A stretch of DNA of 64,000 nt. Origin: Rhexocercosporidium sp. MPI-PUGE-AT-0058. Its lineage: Eukaryota > Ascomycota > Leotiomycetes > Helotiales. Position 1 is the stretch's first letter; each line of letters starts with the position of its first letter. Below the pieces are notes generated by a model, which worked only from the letters and a program-made list of their open reading frames with translations, had not been told where the DNA came from and ran no database searches. This document shows, piece by piece, positions 39,825-51,471 of the stretch. Made by a program: the position numbers and the translations under genes. The DNA lies in assembly GCA_020746875.1 (NCBI GenBank), contig JAGTJL010000007.1, positions 992,001-1,056,000 of the forward strand, in the 5' to 3' direction.

Positions 39825-42800
39825 CGTGCAGTTTGTGTGAGAGTTCAAGGCAAAAGATTACAAAGGTAAGGGAGAGCGATAGGTGTGCGGCTTCGTTTCT
39901 GCTTCTGCTGGGTTTGGGGAAGCTTGGATGCGTACAGCTCCTCGTCAGTCTGGCTGCTCAAGGCTTGCTGCAAAGATAGCTGGGAATGTCTGGGTTCAGC
40001 GGAATGAAGAGCTGGATAATTCTGAGCTGGCTGAATTGTTTCTTGGTCTTCGACTGGGTCTCTTTTGTCAGAGCTTGACGTAGCTTTGATAGGTTAGGTC
40101 GGGGCTTCTTTCTTTTGTAGTAGAAGTCGTGATGACATCCCCTTTTCATCTGGTGCCTTCCTTCTGTATTTGATGCTAGAAAAGATACCAACGCCTTTGA
40201 GCTCCTAGACTTATAAGGGGTTCTTAACGGTATTCTCTCGTCTTGGATAAAGTTTGGAAGGGTCTAGATATTAGTTGGTCGAGATCCTTTGAAGTAATAG
40301 TAGCTTGCGCAGTGAAAGCCGATGTCGTGAAGTAAGGAGGCTCTTTTGTGCGACCGGAGTAAAGCTTGTTGTTTTGCTGCGGCTGTCGTTGAAGTACAGA
40401 TTTAAACTAACCAGAAAAGAAGAGTAAAGGAAGAGACTCGAATCTATGCAAAGATTCTTGCGCTCTCTGCGTAGGTCACCAGAAGAAACGTTGATTTCAA
40501 AGAGGTAGAGGTATTATTTTATTAACTAGGAATGAAGAGGCTACCCCTCAGAATAAGAGCTCCGAGAGCTAGTCCGTGTGCTAACAAACCCTATTACGTA
40601 GAGCCTCATCATCATAGGGTAGGGGTTTGTCACCGGCTATTGAGGTAGTAGTGGGCAATAAGCGCCCGTACTAATGATGCTTGAGTTAGAAAATAATCTC
40701 TAGATATGCGAGCGAAGCAACTGGATGTTGCCTACTCCTTTTGATTGATACCTTCCATGTTACAAAATTATTGCGTAATAATTTCAAAACCTCAATATTG
40801 CTCTGCCTCTCGAATTATCCTGGTGCATCCCTTGCCATATATTTAACCAACGGAAATTACTCTAACTTCGATGATTTCCCATTCTGGTACTCCTAGCTTA
40901 GCGGTACCGGTAATAAATGCCGGTTGTGCGCATACTATAACGGGCTAGTAATTTAAGCACGAAGTAGATCCGGTGAGCAGAAACTTACACTTCGCTTCCC
41001 GTCAACAATTTCAACGAGTTGAACCAAAAGGAATCCGTCTAGCGACATCCTTTCAGTAATACCAGCGATTCTAGGGAGTATCTTCGATCTCACCGGTCTC
41101 ATGAGAGGAATAAGAATTGTCATCTTCGGTTGGATTCAGGTAGGGGAGTGGGGAATGGGAGGAAATCGTGGGTACCCACCCCATAGGGCCTCATGGGTGG
41201 GGATTTATTTTTCATGATCCCCATGGAGGCTTGTGGATCGGGATTGTATCCTCGTGGGGCGCCATGGATCCCCATGACGCAGCCTAGACTTAGGCTCCAG
41301 GGAAAGACTTTGCCGGCCTATTGTGGTCCAAACGGAGGCTTACCCTTCTGTTGATCGGAATCTGAGGAGGGTCCACACCAAGTCTTCAGGTTGGATCAAA
41401 CAGTTGGCCATGAATCCCAATGCAAGTTCCCCCAATCATCACGAAAAAGCTTCTTGGTCGTCATGGACGCGAACATGTAATTATTGACCGGGGCGCTTAA
41501 CTGCTAGACAGAGGGCTGTTAAGCCTCGTATTGTCGAGGCTGACTTCTGTTGTCTAAGCTCCAGGTGCAACTGCGAAGGCACCGAAGTCAATATATTACT
41601 GAGGCTCTCTCTGTTGTATTTCCAAAACTACGATCGTTGGCCTTGAATTCATCAACCATTATTTACCTGTTAATTAGAGACTACATTTGATGCAAGTACC
41701 TTACACAACCCAAACAAAGACCACAGGTAGTCAGTGTTTGTCAAAGCCTAAGAGAGTATAGATTATCTAGCCGGATCTTTATTAATTTTACCCTACAGCG
41801 CAAAAACTATCCTTAGGTTATCAAACACCATTCCTCTGAATAAGCGTCAGTCATGAAGCCAGAAGTCTCTACGACGACCTGGCTACGCAGCGAGTTGTGA
41901 TACTGCATCCATTTTGGGAAGCACGTTCCCGGCTTATGAGTCCATATACAACTATAAGTACTCCGCCCGGACCGCACAATCAATTTCGGCTACCTAATTG
42001 GCTGCTCTGTAAATGTTTACGAGTTTTTCTTGTCAGAATCGGGTTTCTCCGACCCACGCTGACCACCCTTCTTCTTATACTTTTCTTGAGATGAATAAGG
42101 GGGAATCCGAGATTACCGAAAAATCCCTGCATGCTCGTACCTCTGGACTAAAAACAGGTTTATACACGATTATGTGATGCCATTCTCGCCTCTTTCAATC
42201 ATGAGTGTACGAGGTGTGGTGGCTTCGCCAAGACGCAGCCGCACGTGAGGCGCTATCTGCCTCGTCTGACCAACGGACTCCTCATCTTGTCTCAGCGAAC
42301 TCATCACCACTTCCTCATCACCACCCTCAAGCGACGGTGACCATCTCCGGCTTCGAAGTTTCCGCAGTGCGGGGAAGGATCCGATCCGTCTTATTGGGCA
42401 TTGGGGCAGACCGACCAGTCACACCTAGAATGCGGCTGATGTGGCTTCAGAGTCGGTCTCGTCACCGGACAGGCTGCCACCAAGTGCAAAATGCCCTTGC
42501 AGGATCGATCTCACGCCCTGCCCTCAACCCTCTACTCAGACAGAGCACAGTCATCCACACCCATACGCTCATTTAGTGTTGCTTTCTCGTTCTTTCTCAT
42601 TCTACTCTCCCTCTTTCCTGCTTTAATTGGTAGCAGACTTGGCTTTAATGATGCCTCTTCAAGGTTTAGCGAGGCAAGATGGAGGGTGTGTGCCTTACAT
42701 TTACCGGGGATTATGATTCATAATCTTCCACACGCGCTCGCCGAGGGACGCGCGTGGCGCATTTATGATGGCAGCCTTCGAGCAAGGCTGCCTGTGTGTG

Positions 42801-43039
42801 TGACTACTATTTATCTCCTCACGCTCCCCTGTGAATTGTCCACTCTTTTCTCAAAAATTTCACGAGACACATATCACCTGCTTTACACAGTCGTCCTGCA
42901 TTTCCAATCAAATAAAGTATCAACTCCACCTCACATATACACACTCCCAGACCGGCCGTGAGCCGGGCTTTGAAAGCCATACAGCAGAAAGCGACAACAA
43001 ACAATAGACACCGAGGAGAAAAGCGGATTTATACACACG
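39825..43039. other. 3.2-kb repeat-bearing intergenic region
   Basis: Stops are frequent on both strands through 42.1 kb. It contains a G/C-rich palindromic stretch (41158-41282), an imperfect inverted repeat (40589-40632) and a 9-bp stem at 42770-42792. The ORFs at 42205-42961 lie in the probable leader and promoter of the acidic-protein gene and have no domains. No gene is supported. Confidence 0.5.
41158..41282. repeat. G/C-rich palindromic stretch in AT-rich DNA
   Basis: Repeated variants of CCCACCCCAT, ATGGGTGGGG, GGATCCCCATG and CCATGG lie within 125 bp, including GGGTACCC. This resembles the terminal region of some DNA transposons, but no partner end or target duplication was found. 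Confidence 0.35.
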
Positions 43040-43762
43040 ATGCCTATCCACGAGCTTCAGCGGAGAGACTCCTGGCCTCCAACCGTCGTACGTATCCGCG
43101 ACGACGAGACTGAAGAAGATGCAATCGATGAGGATCCATTCTCGTTTTTCCTCACCTCCCCAGAAGACATTGACGACTTCCTCGATGAAGACCTCTCCGC
43201 CGGCATCGAGACCCCTGACTCATCACACTCGCCAGTCAGGGAGATCTCACCCTCTGCACTCCAACGCGCACCACTTCCAGAGCAAGAGTCAGACGATGAG
43301 GATGATGATAGTTTCGGTCTCGCAATGCCACTCTCTTTAAAAGACTTCACGCGAAAGCACAGTTCATCAAACGGTCGCAAATCCCGAGCTGGTCAGCGAA
43401 ATGATAGCCTCAAAGGCCTCGGCATCGTATTGCCGCCGAATGCGGAATTCTCAGCTTCAAGAGGACGGGCGAAAGTTCGCTTGACATTACCACCGCGCAA
43501 TGGAAGGGGTCGGGGACAGACGAGGAGTCTCTCGGCGAGGAGGCCACAGAGTTGGAGGATGCCGAGTCCGGATATCTATTCGATTCAGGAGGAGAGGGAG
43601 AGTGATGAGGATGTTAAGAATGACGGGCATGCCGGAGGGCAGGTCGAAGGCGATATGGTTATTTCAGCGAGTGCGCCGGCTAGCACGAAGATCGATCAGA
43701 TGATGATGATGAAGGAGGCGTCGAAGACGAAACCTAAGAAGAGGGTGCATTGGGCTTTATGA
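43040..43762 (+). CDS. Acidic/basic disordered protein of unknown function
   Basis: Intronless, 240 aa. The N-terminal half is acidic (ETEEDAIDEDPFSFF, DDFLDEDLS, ESDDEDDD) and includes a Phe-containing acidic motif of the kind used for protein binding. The second half is basic (GRKSRAGQR, PRNGRGRGQTRSLSARRPQSW). The end reads MMMMKEASKTKPKKRVHWAL; KKRVHW resembles short regulatory or docking motifs of nuclear proteins, but this is a weak resemblance. No domain, signal peptide or membrane span was seen. The start is the first ATG of the frame. Confidence 0.7.
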   Translation: MPIHELQRRDSWPPTVVRIRDDETEEDAIDEDPFSFFLTSPEDIDDFLDEDLSAGIETPDSSHSPVREISPSALQRAPLPEQESDDEDDDSFGLAMPLSLKDFTRKHSSSNGRKSRAGQRNDSLKGLGIVLPPNAEFSASRGRAKVRLTLPPRNGRGRGQTRSLSARRPQSWRMPSPDIYSIQEERESDEDVKNDGHAGGQVEGDMVISASAPASTKIDQMMMMKEASKTKPKKRVHWAL

Positions 43763-44617
43763 TTGAGATATTGGAAAGGGATACATGGTGAATACCAATT
43801 TGCATTCGCATTTGCATTGCTAGGAGTTAGAGGGCTGGGATTGCATTAATTTTTTTCTTCTAGTTAAGTTTTGCTTGCATGGACGCATGGATGGATGGGT
43901 GGATGGGTATTGATATTGTTTTGGTATGTCGAGGATCGCTGTGGCCGTGTATAGATTGCCGGTGCCTTTGGTCTGGTTCGCGGATAGCTTCATACGGATG
44001 GGTCGACGGGGACTACGGAGACGAGGCAACATCGTATCGTATGCATGGATTACTTAGATATGGGTACTTGGTGAATATTCTTGCTGAATACAAACACACA
44101 AACTGAAGCTTGTTTTATTTGCATAGCAGATTCCTTAAGTCTGGTGTGTATGCTATCATGGAAGAAATACAGCAGCTCTCCTCAAAGCAAGATAGTGTTC
44201 AGGTATTCAAAGTACAATCAATAACCAAATTGACTCGATGTAATCAAGACAGCACGACATGTCAGCAGAATTCTCAGAATCTTATTCATTATTTCTCCAT
44301 ACATTATTGCCATCACCAAACTTCCACGAAACCTCAAATAGCATACCAAGAGAATAAAATTTCCCTAGCCAGCCCACCTTTTATGCGCCCGGTCCTTTCC
44401 TTTCCCCATCCCCACAATCTAGGTGACGTATCCCCTCAGTAAGGGCACGTGATTTACGAGCCGCGCCGAACCCTGTTACTTCTGGCACTGCTAGTGCTGA
44501 TGTGCTAATTAAACGCATCTCGCGTACCTGTCATTCTCGTTCCCGTTGATTCGGCTTGACAGATCTGTAGCTATCAACAGCCATTCATTGGGCGCGATTC
44601 CTTCCCTTGACTTAACC
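43763..44617. other. Intergenic, promoter of the HET gene
   Basis: AT-rich spacer with a GGATGGATGGGTGGATGGGTA run near 43888-43908. No gene seen. Confidence 0.5.
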
Positions 44618-47100
44618 ATGTCTTCTGCACGAGAACAGGTCATGGCCGGTCTCAAAATCAATTACAAACTCGTCCATACTTTAGTCCGAAAGATAAGAGG
44701 GAAGAAAGACTCAGCACGTACAGGAGAGTCCCCCGATGATGATGGTGATGGTGATGATGATGCTGTCTATGCCGAGAATAGCAAAGCACTACCGACGGCC
44801 AAGTACCAGTACACAGACCTTGCCGATGCCGGAAAGTGTATACGCATCCTCGAACTTCAACCAGGTCGCCAGAAAGACAATATCATTTGTCGACTAAACG
44901 AGCACACTCTGACTTCAAATGACAATGAGTACGAAGCCCTCAGCTACGTTTGGGGCGAGGAGACACAAACACGAATCACCATCCAGGTCAACGACGGCAG
45001 TCTAGAAATAGGACCAAGCCTACACTGCGCCTTGCGCTTTCTGAGACACCCGAAAGAAGCACGTTTTCTCTGGGTCGACGCCATCAGCATCAACCAATCG
45101 AGCTTTCAAGAACGCAGTACCCAAGTACCTCTCATGTGTGAGATCTACCGCAACGCAACATCCACCATCTGTTTCCTCGGGCCTGAGATTGCCACTACAC
45201 GTGCCATGTTCATCATGTTAGAGAAGCTTGCCGAGGAGAGCAAGACCATCAATAATGGCGATAACCTCTTGGATCGGGCAGACACTGGGCTGGCTTTTGT
45301 AGGAGAACTACCCCGTCATCCTGTTAAGAGCAAGGTGTATGAGGAGTATTTTGCTGATGCAACGATTGTGGATATCGCAACGCGCACGTGGTGGCATCGA
45401 GCGTGGACGGTGCAGGAATTGATGCTCCCTTCGAAGGCGGTCTTGATGATTGGTAAATATACCATTAAATGGGAAGATCGTAAGTATAGGTCTCGATAAC
45501 CTTATCCTCTCCCCTTCTTCCAAGACGCTCGACTGCTCCAAAAGCCGAATCTTTAGCCATGCCCAATTCGCAGAAGTATTCGGATCCAAGTGCAGAATTG
45601 GCTAACCTGTGAGTAGTCTGTGCCGCTGTCGATTATGGTCTCAACATGCACATCTGGGAACATGTCTTCCTGGGCTTCATTATAAATCCTGTCGTCGTCC
45701 CTTACATCTCGATGCGAACTCTAATGAATCGATATCGTCTTCCTAATCAATTAGGCACACCAGCCAGCGACCTCATCCGTCTCTTAGTCCATTGCAGACA
45801 CCGAAAATCGCAAGATCCGCGAGATAAGATCTACGCCGTTCTTGGAATTCTGCGTGCTTCACACCCTGAATCTCTTAAGTCCGATGCTATCGATGCACCC
45901 AAGATCGAGGTAGGCTATGGAAAGGATGTGCGGGAAGTGTATCGGAGCATGGCACGAGAACTCATCCTCAAGACAAACACCCTAGATGTTCTGGGTGTCA
46001 GTCCCAATTCAAGCCTGGATTTACCGTCATGGGTGACAGATTGGAGCAATACAGATAAAATCGGCTCCCCTCTAATGCAAGATTCGCTAGACAGAACGAG
46101 AACTACCCACGCAACAAGACACACGAAAGCGGATGCACATTTCTCCCCTGATACATCTCGACTCATTCTCCAGGGTTTCGAAGTATCGACCATCACCACC
46201 TTGTCAGATTGCCTGCCCGTCCCTCTTATGGCGAATACTCTTGGAAGTAAGGACACCCCCCTCTTGCAAAAATTCATCACCTCTGTCATCCCAAAGAATG
46301 ACTCCTTCATCCCCTATAAAACCCTCGCCCCAGAATTCGAATCCTTAATCGCAAACAAAGACTCGCAACTCGCTATGAAATTCTGGCTCTACATACAACA
46401 CACCTACAGCCCCGCAAACTTCGGAAGTTCCTGGACAGCTAACATCGTACTCTTCGCGTCTCTTGTCGTCTTCACGCTCAAATTGGTAGCGAAAATCACA
46501 ATCTATGACTATAGAGAGCAAGCTAAAGATAATCGTGCCGTCATGTCCGTCTTTCACACGCTCTTCACATGGGAACTCTTCGCCGCCTCGCAAGAACCTA
46601 CAAATCCCGGTGTCAAGTCTACAGACGTATATTGGAACACGCTTTGCAGCGGGACATATAAAGATCCCCGCCACCCAGAAGACACGAAAGCCATCTACGA
46701 GCACTGGTATAAGCTCCTGCAGCCGCTGCGCACGTTCATGGCGCGGTTTGGGTGGTTGTGTAGAGCGTTCCCGTCGTTGGGGATCGCGATCTATATGCGT
46801 GCTACGTGGGCGACGTATGGGGAATTCTGGCCGTATGTCGAGGCGGCGAAGTTGAGACGGTTGGGGAGGCTGGAGAATGGTTGGTTGGGGATGATGCCGA
46901 AGGGAGCGAGGGTGGGTGATGTGCTTGTTTTGGTGAGGGGTGGGAAGGTTCCGCTTGTGGTGAGGAGGGAGGCTTTGAAGGGGGCGGGTGAGGATGAGAT
47001 GAAGATGAGAGTGAGGTTTATTGGTGAGGCGTATGTGCATGGGATTATGGATGGGGAGATTTGGGATGAGGAGAGAGGTGGGGAGATTGAAATCTGGTAG
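44618..47100 (+). CDS. HET-domain protein (heterokaryon incompatibility type)
   Basis: Model: join(44618..45479,45617..47100), 781 aa. The 137-bp intron (GTAAGT...GTAG) joins IKWED to LCAAVDYGLNMHIW in phase. The HET domain runs from about residue 90 to 260, with EYEALSYVWGE at 104-114, LWVDAISINQ at 151-160 and an ATSTICFLGPE-type stretch. A canonical domain has ICINQ; here it is ISINQ. The C-terminal half carries LLVHCRHRKSQDPRDKIYAVLG, found in many fungal HET proteins, and a hydrophobic stretch (NIVLFASLVVFTLKLVAKI) that may be a membrane span. HET proteins trigger cell death on fusion of unlike strains. The allele partner is not visible here. Confidence 0.88.
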
Positions 47101-49183
47101 TCTTGGAAGTAGAGATCGATGAATGAGATCATCATTCTTGACCGTATATCTGGGACATGTAAAGCCTCGTGTTCCTGCACTCGCTCGTCTGAAGTCTGGG
47201 CACTCACTGCAAAATCCCAGGAGATAGGTCCCTTGATTCCCCGTTTAGATGTCAATTGGATACCACAGGCTGAGCTTCGCCAAAGCCTGACTGGCTTGAA
47301 AAACAAGAGAATATCAACTGCAATGTATTGACAAGTTAGAAGTAATGTCAATATACCCTGTACCGCCGTTGTGAGAAATGGGAATCCTCCATAGACCCTT
47401 GTGTGTAGCATATATCTACGAGCAAAATTTGAAAATTCACGATACGGCAGGATAGGATACGGGGTCAGAAGTTGAATTGAAAGGCAAAATTGACGCTGGA
47501 TTTGGAAATTGAATCGCTCCTGGAATGAATAGTTGGTAGCAAGTTTTTTCTAGACCTAGAATTGGACGACGAAGGTGGAAGTCTAGACATGTCTACATCA
47601 CTTTGCAGACTTTGGTTTTATTGTGGCGAGCTGAGCCTGGACTCGCTTAGTATTCACTAGGAACTCTTACAACAGATCTTCATCAGGATGTGTTTCAACA
47701 TCAAGGGACATTTCGATATGAAAAAAAGGGTTTCGGATATTGACTGTACTTCTTACGGACGAGTCTAGAAGCTAATCTTAGTCCGGTCGCTCGGTGGCAC
47801 TTGATAGTGTTCTGGTTGTTCCCAGGTTAACGAGGATTCATTTTCTGACCTCGAAAGTCGAACCCATTAAGCAGTTATACATTGACGACAAGCCATATTC
47901 AATGTCGCTTGAATTCTTCTTGATTACGTTAAAAGCACACAATAACAAAGGAAAGAAACCATCCTCGGAGGAAGGTAGACTCTTAGAATCCGTCAACTCG
48001 ACAGCATCTAGCCAGCACACAAGATAAACCCACCACTTCTGTCACGTTTTGCACTCAACCGATGCTGCATGCATCGCCATGCATCTCGGACACATCAAAA
48101 CAGACCCTCGGACGAATCATCCATCCCATCATATCGTCCCAAGCCCAGCGCAGCCTTTCCCCGCAATCCGGGCTGACCTGACTGGAACGGAGCTACGGGA
48201 GGGATGAGGCCGAGAGCAATTCCCCGCAAATGACTTGCTGGGTTCGAGGTTCATGTACAAAGTACTACGTACGGTAAGGGTCCTTGGCGTTGGCGGTGAG
48301 AAGATCCGCTAACTCGATGTGGAGCTTACATAACCTCAAACGGCAGAAACAGCCAAGGCTGGCTGGAACGAGAAAATGAAGAGATTGAAGCCAAGAAAAC
48401 ACTTTGTCCAAGAAAAGTCTAGATGAGTGAGATGTGTAATAGCAGCTCGCTATTACCAATTCATGACTTTATACTTCTGGATCCAGAACATCGACTCGCT
48501 TGAAAATTGAAGGCGTGCTTTTAGTCTTGCTTTGTTGCAGCTTGGAAATCTGGTTTGGGTGGAATGGAATTGATGTCGTGCTCAATCACGTTATCGATGC
48601 CTGGATTTTAGACGCCTGCTGCCACTCAGTTTGCGCCATTGGAAGTCGCCCAGGGTACGAAGTAAGGAAGGCAAGTAAGTCCGTCTCGTCTTTGAGTAAA
48701 AGTGCCCATGACTTGCTTTGGATCTTGAAGACGTGACAATTGACAATTGCCTCATCTATAGATCGATCTGACTTTAAGATAGAAACTCTCTCACCTTATC
48801 TCTGAGCTTCGCTTACTTGCATGTTGAACCCTCGCTTTTGCTTTGCGCCTCATCCCGCCCGCTAAGAACCACCACCCACCCAACCTTGTCCCCTCCCCAC
48901 CGCCCCTCGTCCATGCCCAAGCAAGCACGCCATCTAGCAGAAAGTGACGACCTCGTCGCCGCTCCTTTGACCCAACCAAAACTCAACAACTGCCACCTCA
49001 CGTTCCTTGTATTACAATACATTGCACTCTTCCCCTGGCGATCACGACTTGGACCCAGCACAACCTCATTGATGCGCTTCTCTATCTGACTCAGACTGCC
49101 GCCTCTGGCACTCGTACAACGCTCCCCCTCCGCGCGGCTCAAGGGCCAGTCCTGGCTGCTCTGCTGCTCTCCTTTGTTCAACT
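47101..49183. other. Intergenic, likely sconB promoter and leader
   Basis: 2.1 kb on the 5' side of sconB. The last 400 bp are pyrimidine-rich as in a leader. No exact palindromic site of the type ATGRYRYCAT, expected for CYS3/MetR, was found by eye. A frame at 47794-48027 has no known match. Confidence 0.5.
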
Positions 49184-51471
49184 ATGGCGTCAATTCCTCA
49201 CACCGACCCCATGGCCCTGCGCCAATCCATAGAAGTAGCAGCAGCAGCACCCTCCGACCGCCGAACAAAGAACTTCTCATCCTCCTCCCAGACCGCTTCG
49301 AAACGCAACAGCGCCCTCGCCAACGGTTATGCCATGACCATCGAAATGCCGTCAGATTCCCGGACAGACATGCAAGAGCACACAATGGCGATGGAATTGG
49401 TCGGCGTTTCGGAAGCCGGGGAGCCTCCCTCTCATGATAATTGCAATCGCCAGCACGCAGGCAACGGAACAGATCCTACCATCGCTTTATCCTCTACCTC
49501 AACCAGCAAGGCCGCAGGCATGACGGTCGCCCCGTTTCTTGCCAGGCATATACCTGAGCAGTATGCTCCGATGGGCTTGGGAGCTGCGTCAACGACTACG
49601 CAGAAGGACCCGAATACAAAGTACTGCTATCGCCATCGCCCGGACTCGAAATGTAGGAGGACGGCAGACGAGCCTACAATGGAAAACTTGCAGAGGGTAT
49701 GTTAAGCAAAATGGGTATGGACAAGGACATGGCTGACTGGTAATAGGAACTCGAGACCTTATCCCAAGCTGATCAACAGGGCATATCACACGTCTGGTCA
49801 CTCTTCTCCGCTGCGCCTGCGAAACATCGAAATCTTATGCTTCAGGGCATCCTCACCCAGTGTTGCTTCCCTCAACTGTCATACCTCTCCACCGCCGTAC
49901 GAGACCTCATCAGAATCGATTTCATCGCTGCTCTCCCCTCTGAGATATCATTCAAGATTCTGTGTTACCTAGATACGACATCGTTGTGTAAGGCAGCACA
50001 AGTCAGTCAGAAGTGGAGGATATTGGCAGATGATGATGTCGTATGGCATAAGATGTGCGAGCAACACATTGATCGGAAATGTATCAAGTGTGGTTGGGGA
50101 TTGCCGTTACTGGAAAGGAAGAGATTGAGAGACTGGAAACGTCAACAACAATTGCGTGCTACTGGACGAGGTCTAAATGAATGGTCACCGAATCTGACAC
50201 CAATACCAGACGAGAATGGAAGCCTGGAGATGGTCAAGGCTCCAACCTTGAATGGGTCGTCGAAAAGAGATGCCACTGCGTTCAAATCCGACTTGGCTAC
50301 GTCACCTGAAGCGAGCAAACGACAACGAATGAACCCTGAAGATTCGTATTTCGGCAAACCCAAATTCCGTCCATGGAAGGATGTTTACAAGGATCGATTT
50401 AAGGTCGGCACGAATTGGAAGTATGGAAGATGCTCGACCAAGATATTCAGAGGACATACGAATGGTGTCATGTGTCTTCAATTCGACGATAATATTCTGG
50501 CCACTGGCTCTTATGACTCGACTATCAAGATTTGGAATATCGAGACTGGAGAGTGCTTGCGAACTCTTCGAGGCCACACTTCTGGAATTCGTGCCCTTCA
50601 ATTCGATGATATGAAACTTATCAGTGGAAGTCTGGATAAGACACTTCGGGTATGGAATTGGAGAACTGGGGAATGCATGTCCACCTATCAAGGTCACACT
50701 GAAGGAGTGATTGCGGTAAATTTTGAAGGAAATATTCTGGCTTCGGGCTCTGTAGACAGAAGTGTCAAGATATGGAACTTCGAGGACAAATCTACTTTCT
50801 GTCTTCGAGGTCACAAGGATTGGGTCAATGCGGTCAGGGTGGACTCTGCATCACGAACCGTTTTCTCCGCTTCCGACGACTGTACTATCAGACTCTGGGA
50901 TCTCGATACCCGGAAAACGATCCGAATCTTCGAAGCACATGTCGGCCAAGTCCAACAAGTAACCCTCCTACCCCCCGAATACGAACCCGAAGAAGTTGAG
51001 GATGAAGATGACGACGGAACAAGCAGCACAACCAGCACAACCGATCTCCATACCCCCATTCTACAAGCCGACCACCCCTACGGCGACAACTGGCCCAGTA
51101 CTCGCCCTCATCCACCCCGCTACATGGTGACAGGCGCACTGGACTCGACTGTCCGCCTCTGGGACGTCTCCACTGGCCGCTGTCTGAAAACCATGTTCGG
51201 CCACGTCGAAGGCGTATGGGCTGTAGCAGCCGATACTCTTCGTGTCGTCTCTGGGGCGGAGGACCGCATGGTCAAAGTCTGGGATGCCAGGACCGGCAAG
51301 TGCGAGAAGACTTTCTCAGGTCATGCTGGACCGGTTACGTGTATTGGCCTCAGTGACAGTAAGATGGTGACTGGAAGTGAGGATTGTGAGGTTAGACTGT
51401 ATAGCTTCAAGATAGAGGAGAGTCAGATGCCTGATCCGGATGTGGTGGTTGCGCATACACCTTCGCAGTAA
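49184..51471 (+). CDS. sconB: Sulfur controller SconB: F-box/WD40 substrate receptor of an SCF ubiquitin ligase
   Basis: Model: join(49184..49696,49747..51471), 745 aa; the 50-bp intron (GTATGT...ATAG) leaves the frame intact. Before the F-box lies a block typical of this family: [13 protein letters not shown], then [22 protein letters not shown]. The F-box is at about 230-278 ([19 protein letters not shown]). From about 404 to the end come seven WD40 repeats ([13 protein letters not shown] to the last [12 protein letters not shown]). The N-terminal 140 residues are low-complexity. Orthologues (SCON-2 in Neurospora, Met30 in yeast) bind Skp1 and mark the bZIP activator of sulfur genes for degradation when sulfur is abundant. 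An acidic insertion lies in the fifth blade ([10 protein letters not shown]). Confidence 0.95.

Noticed and set aside
41490..41560. tRNA-like fold with GCCTCG/CGAGGC stem
   Set aside because: Lacks the T-loop GTTCGAATC pattern and a proper acceptor stem.
42770..42792. 9-bp perfect stem with 5-nt loop
   Set aside because: Same reason; lies in the probable promoter of the acidic-protein gene without a partner feature.
42205..42961. Overlapping frames of 60-156 aa
   Set aside because: They are in the likely leader of the acidic-protein gene, change frame often and contain no motif.
47794..48027. 77-aa plus-strand frame upstream of sconB
   Set aside because: No ATG at the stated start, no family match and no link to sconB exon 1.
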